From positions 1-7,988 of the forward strand of contig CACZPA010000074.1 in NCBI GenBank assembly GCA_902782895.1: a DNA stretch of 7,988 nt, in the 5' to 3' direction. Below, in pieces: positions 6,446 through 7,988 of the stretch (position 1 is its first letter; every line of letters begins with the position of its first letter). A program made the translations under genes and the position numbers. Source of the stretch: an uncultured Eubacteriales bacterium (GTDB taxonomy: Bacteria > Bacillota > Clostridia > Lachnospirales > Bianqueaceae). Under the pieces are notes generated by a model. The model did no database searches, was not told where the DNA came from, and worked only from the letters and a program-made list of their open reading frames with translations.

Positions 6446-7837
6446 ATGCTGACCCAGCAGGAACTTGAAAAATATTTATCATTATGCATGGATTCGGAAG
6501 GCGATTTTGCCGAGATCTATGAGGAGAACGAATTCAGCGAGACGATCCGCACGCTTAACGGCAAGGCGGAAAAGACGGAACGCGCCATTACCAGCGGTAT
6601 CGGTATCCGTCTCTATAAAGATCTGCAGTCCGTCTACGGCTACTCTAACGAGACGGACGAAGCTTCCATCCTGGCTCTGATCAACGATCTGCGCGAGGCG
6701 GTCGGAACCGCTCAGGAAGCCCCCGCGGAGCCTGTTCATCTGACGCGTGTGGAATATGAGAACAACAATCCGATCAAGATCGATTTCCGTGAAGTATCCA
6801 TGGATGACAAGATGGCTTATCTGCTGCGCGCTTACAAGGCCGCGACCGAGTATGACAGCCGGATCGTTAAGGTCCGCGCCGATATGCTCAACGTCCATCA
6901 GGACGTCCAGATTTCCAACAGCGAAGGCCGTCTGATCAGCGATACACGCGTCCGCACCCGTATCTATGTCGACGCTTTCAGCCAGGAAGACGGCGTACTG
7001 CAGAGCGGCGGCTTCTATCCGGGCGGCGGCAAAGGTCTGGAATTCTATGAAGAAGATACGACTCCGGAAGACGCGGCCCGTGAAGCGGCCCGTGTCGCGA
7101 TCGTTAAGCTGCACGCGAAGGACTGCCCGTCCGGCAAGATGCCTGTCGTAATCGACAACGCTTTCGGCGGCGTAATCTTCCATGAATCCTGCGGTCATGC
7201 ACTGGAGGCAACCTCCGTCGCGAAGAACCAGAGCGTTTTCGCCGGCAAATACGGCCAGCAGATCGCCAACACCTGTGTCAGCGCCGTGGACGACGGAACG
7301 ATCCCGAACGGCTGGGGCAGCCAGAATATCGATGATGAAGGCAATTTCCAGCAGCGCCGTCAGCTGATCAAGGACGGAATCCTGACCTCCTATATGATCG
7401 ACCGGCTGAATTCCCGCCGCATGGGCATGGAGCCCACCGGCAGCGGACGCCGTCAGAACTACACCTTTGAGCCCACTTCCCGTATGTCCAACACCTTTAT
7501 CTGCCCCGGTACGGACTCTTTCGAGAGCCTGTTCGAGGGCATCGAGAAAGGCCTGTATGCTAAGAAAATGGGCGGCGGCAGCGTCAATCCCCAGACCGGT
7601 GAGTTCAATTTCTCCGTCATGGAAGGCTATCTGATCGAAAACGGCAAGATCACGGATCCCGTTAAAGGCGCTGCGCTGATCGGCAGCGGCGCGGAGATTC
7701 TGATGAATATCGACAAGGTTTCCGATAATCTGGCACGCGGCCAGGGCATGTGCGGATCCTTAAGCGGATCCATTCCGACAGACGTTGGTCAGCCCGCGAT
7801 CCGTGTCCGTTCCATCACAGTAGGAGGTACAGTGTAA
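6446..7837 (+). CDS. tldD: TldD metalloprotease subunit (TldD/PmbA family)
   Basis: TldD is the catalytic, zinc-bearing subunit of the TldD/PmbA (TldE) protease, which in E. coli degrades unfolded peptides such as the antitoxin CcdA and trims microcin B17. The 463-residue product is of normal family length. The HExxxH zinc motif is present as HESCGH (H246, E247, H251) in GGVIFHESCGHALEA, and C436 in RGQGMCGSLSG lies where the family has its third, cysteine ligand. The N-terminal part includes TRVRTRIYVDAF (168-179) with the usual alpha/beta fold, and the C-terminus ends VGQPAIRVRSITVGG. GGGAGGT lies six bases before the ATG. The gene overlaps pmbA by one base (TAATG), consistent with equal production of the two subunits. 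No signal peptide is visible, so it is cytosolic. No peptide precursor or modification enzyme is nearby, so a housekeeping role is more likely. Confidence 0.95.
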   Translation: MLTQQELEKYLSLCMDSEGDFAEIYEENEFSETIRTLNGKAEKTERAITSGIGIRLYKDLQSVYGYSNETDEASILALINDLREAVGTAQEAPAEPVHLTRVEYENNNPIKIDFREVSMDDKMAYLLRAYKAATEYDSRIVKVRADMLNVHQDVQISNSEGRLISDTRVRTRIYVDAFSQEDGVLQSGGFYPGGGKGLEFYEEDTTPEDAAREAARVAIVKLHAKDCPSGKMPVVIDNAFGGVIFHESCGHALEATSVAKNQSVFAGKYGQQIANTCVSAVDDGTIPNGWGSQNIDDEGNFQQRRQLIKDGILTSYMIDRLNSRRMGMEPTGSGRRQNYTFEPTSRMSNTFICPGTDSFESLFEGIEKGLYAKKMGGGSVNPQTGEFNFSVMEGYLIENGKITDPVKGAALIGSGAEILMNIDKVSDNLARGQGMCGSLSGSIPTDVGQPAIRVRSITVGGTV

Positions 7838-7988
7838 TGAATACAGAAAAATGGATAAACCATGCTCGTGAAATCGGACTGGACGAGCTGGAGATCTACC
7901 AGCAGCATGAAACCGGCCGTGAAGTCAGCTGGTTCGAGGGAAAAGTCGATTCCTTCGTAACCAGCCGCATACTCGGTACTTCCCTGCG
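7837..7988 (+). CDS. pmbA: PmbA/TldE, partner subunit of TldD (C-terminus cut by window edge)
   Basis: Fifty codons are visible from ATG 7837, beginning MNTEKWINHAREIGLDELEI and including EVSWFEGKVDSFVTSRILGT. This matches the opening of the TldD/PmbA fold, in which an acidic surface strand is followed by a short strand pair. AGGAGG at 7822-7827, inside the end of tldD, serves as the ribosome binding site. The position directly after tldD with a one-base overlap, together with this N-terminus, points to the non-catalytic PmbA partner, which normally lacks the HExxxH motif; that region is outside the window and cannot be checked. Confidence 0.85.
   Translation, partial: MNTEKWINHAREIGLDELEIYQQHETGREVSWFEGKVDSFVTSRILGTSL

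Noticed and set aside
6482..7198. A 238-residue minus-strand open frame inside tldD
   Set aside because: It is antisense to the conserved HExxxH-containing TldD protein, with no domain of its own.

Overview
The window is an ordinary chromosomal segment of a gut-type, low-to-mid GC Bacillota, most likely class Clostridia (Lachnospiraceae-like). This rests on a Rex redox repressor, a Clostridia-style threonine synthase beginning MYRSTRG after four residues, strong AGGAGG-type ribosome binding sites, and a cytosolic family 3 glycosidase of a type common in that group. GC looks like 50-55% by eye. The taxonomy is inference from gene types; there is no rRNA or other marker to settle it.

Layout. 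(1) 1-1441, minus: a GH3 beta-N-acetylhexosaminidase-like enzyme, cut by the left edge (480 residues visible). (2) 1569-2814, minus: an ABC exporter with fused membrane and ATPase domains, broken by an internal deletion that joins the membrane domain out of frame to the Q-loop, so Walker A is gone. (3) 2815-3000: a regulatory-looking spacer with a 21-bp near-perfect direct repeat, a spaced inverted repeat and a hairpin. (4) 6280 down to 3001, minus: rex - thrC - queA, which reads as one transcription unit; rex and thrC are directly abutting. (5) 6281-6445: a divergent promoter region. (6) 6446 to the right edge, plus: tldD followed by pmbA (tldE), overlapping by one base; pmbA is cut by the edge.

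How the genes work together. TldD and PmbA form a known two-subunit metalloprotease. Rex senses NADH/NAD+, ThrC makes the last step of threonine synthesis, and QueA makes the epoxyqueuosine precursor in tRNA; these three share an operon by position but not an obvious pathway. The GH3 gene has its own start region with a repeated ATTGCAAAT element and probably its own promoter.

I did not find a new defence, mobile or biosynthetic system. The most interesting points are the decayed exporter with a well-preserved operator-like region in front of it, and the back-to-back rex/tldD promoters whose -35 boxes are the two arms of a single near-perfect palindrome.
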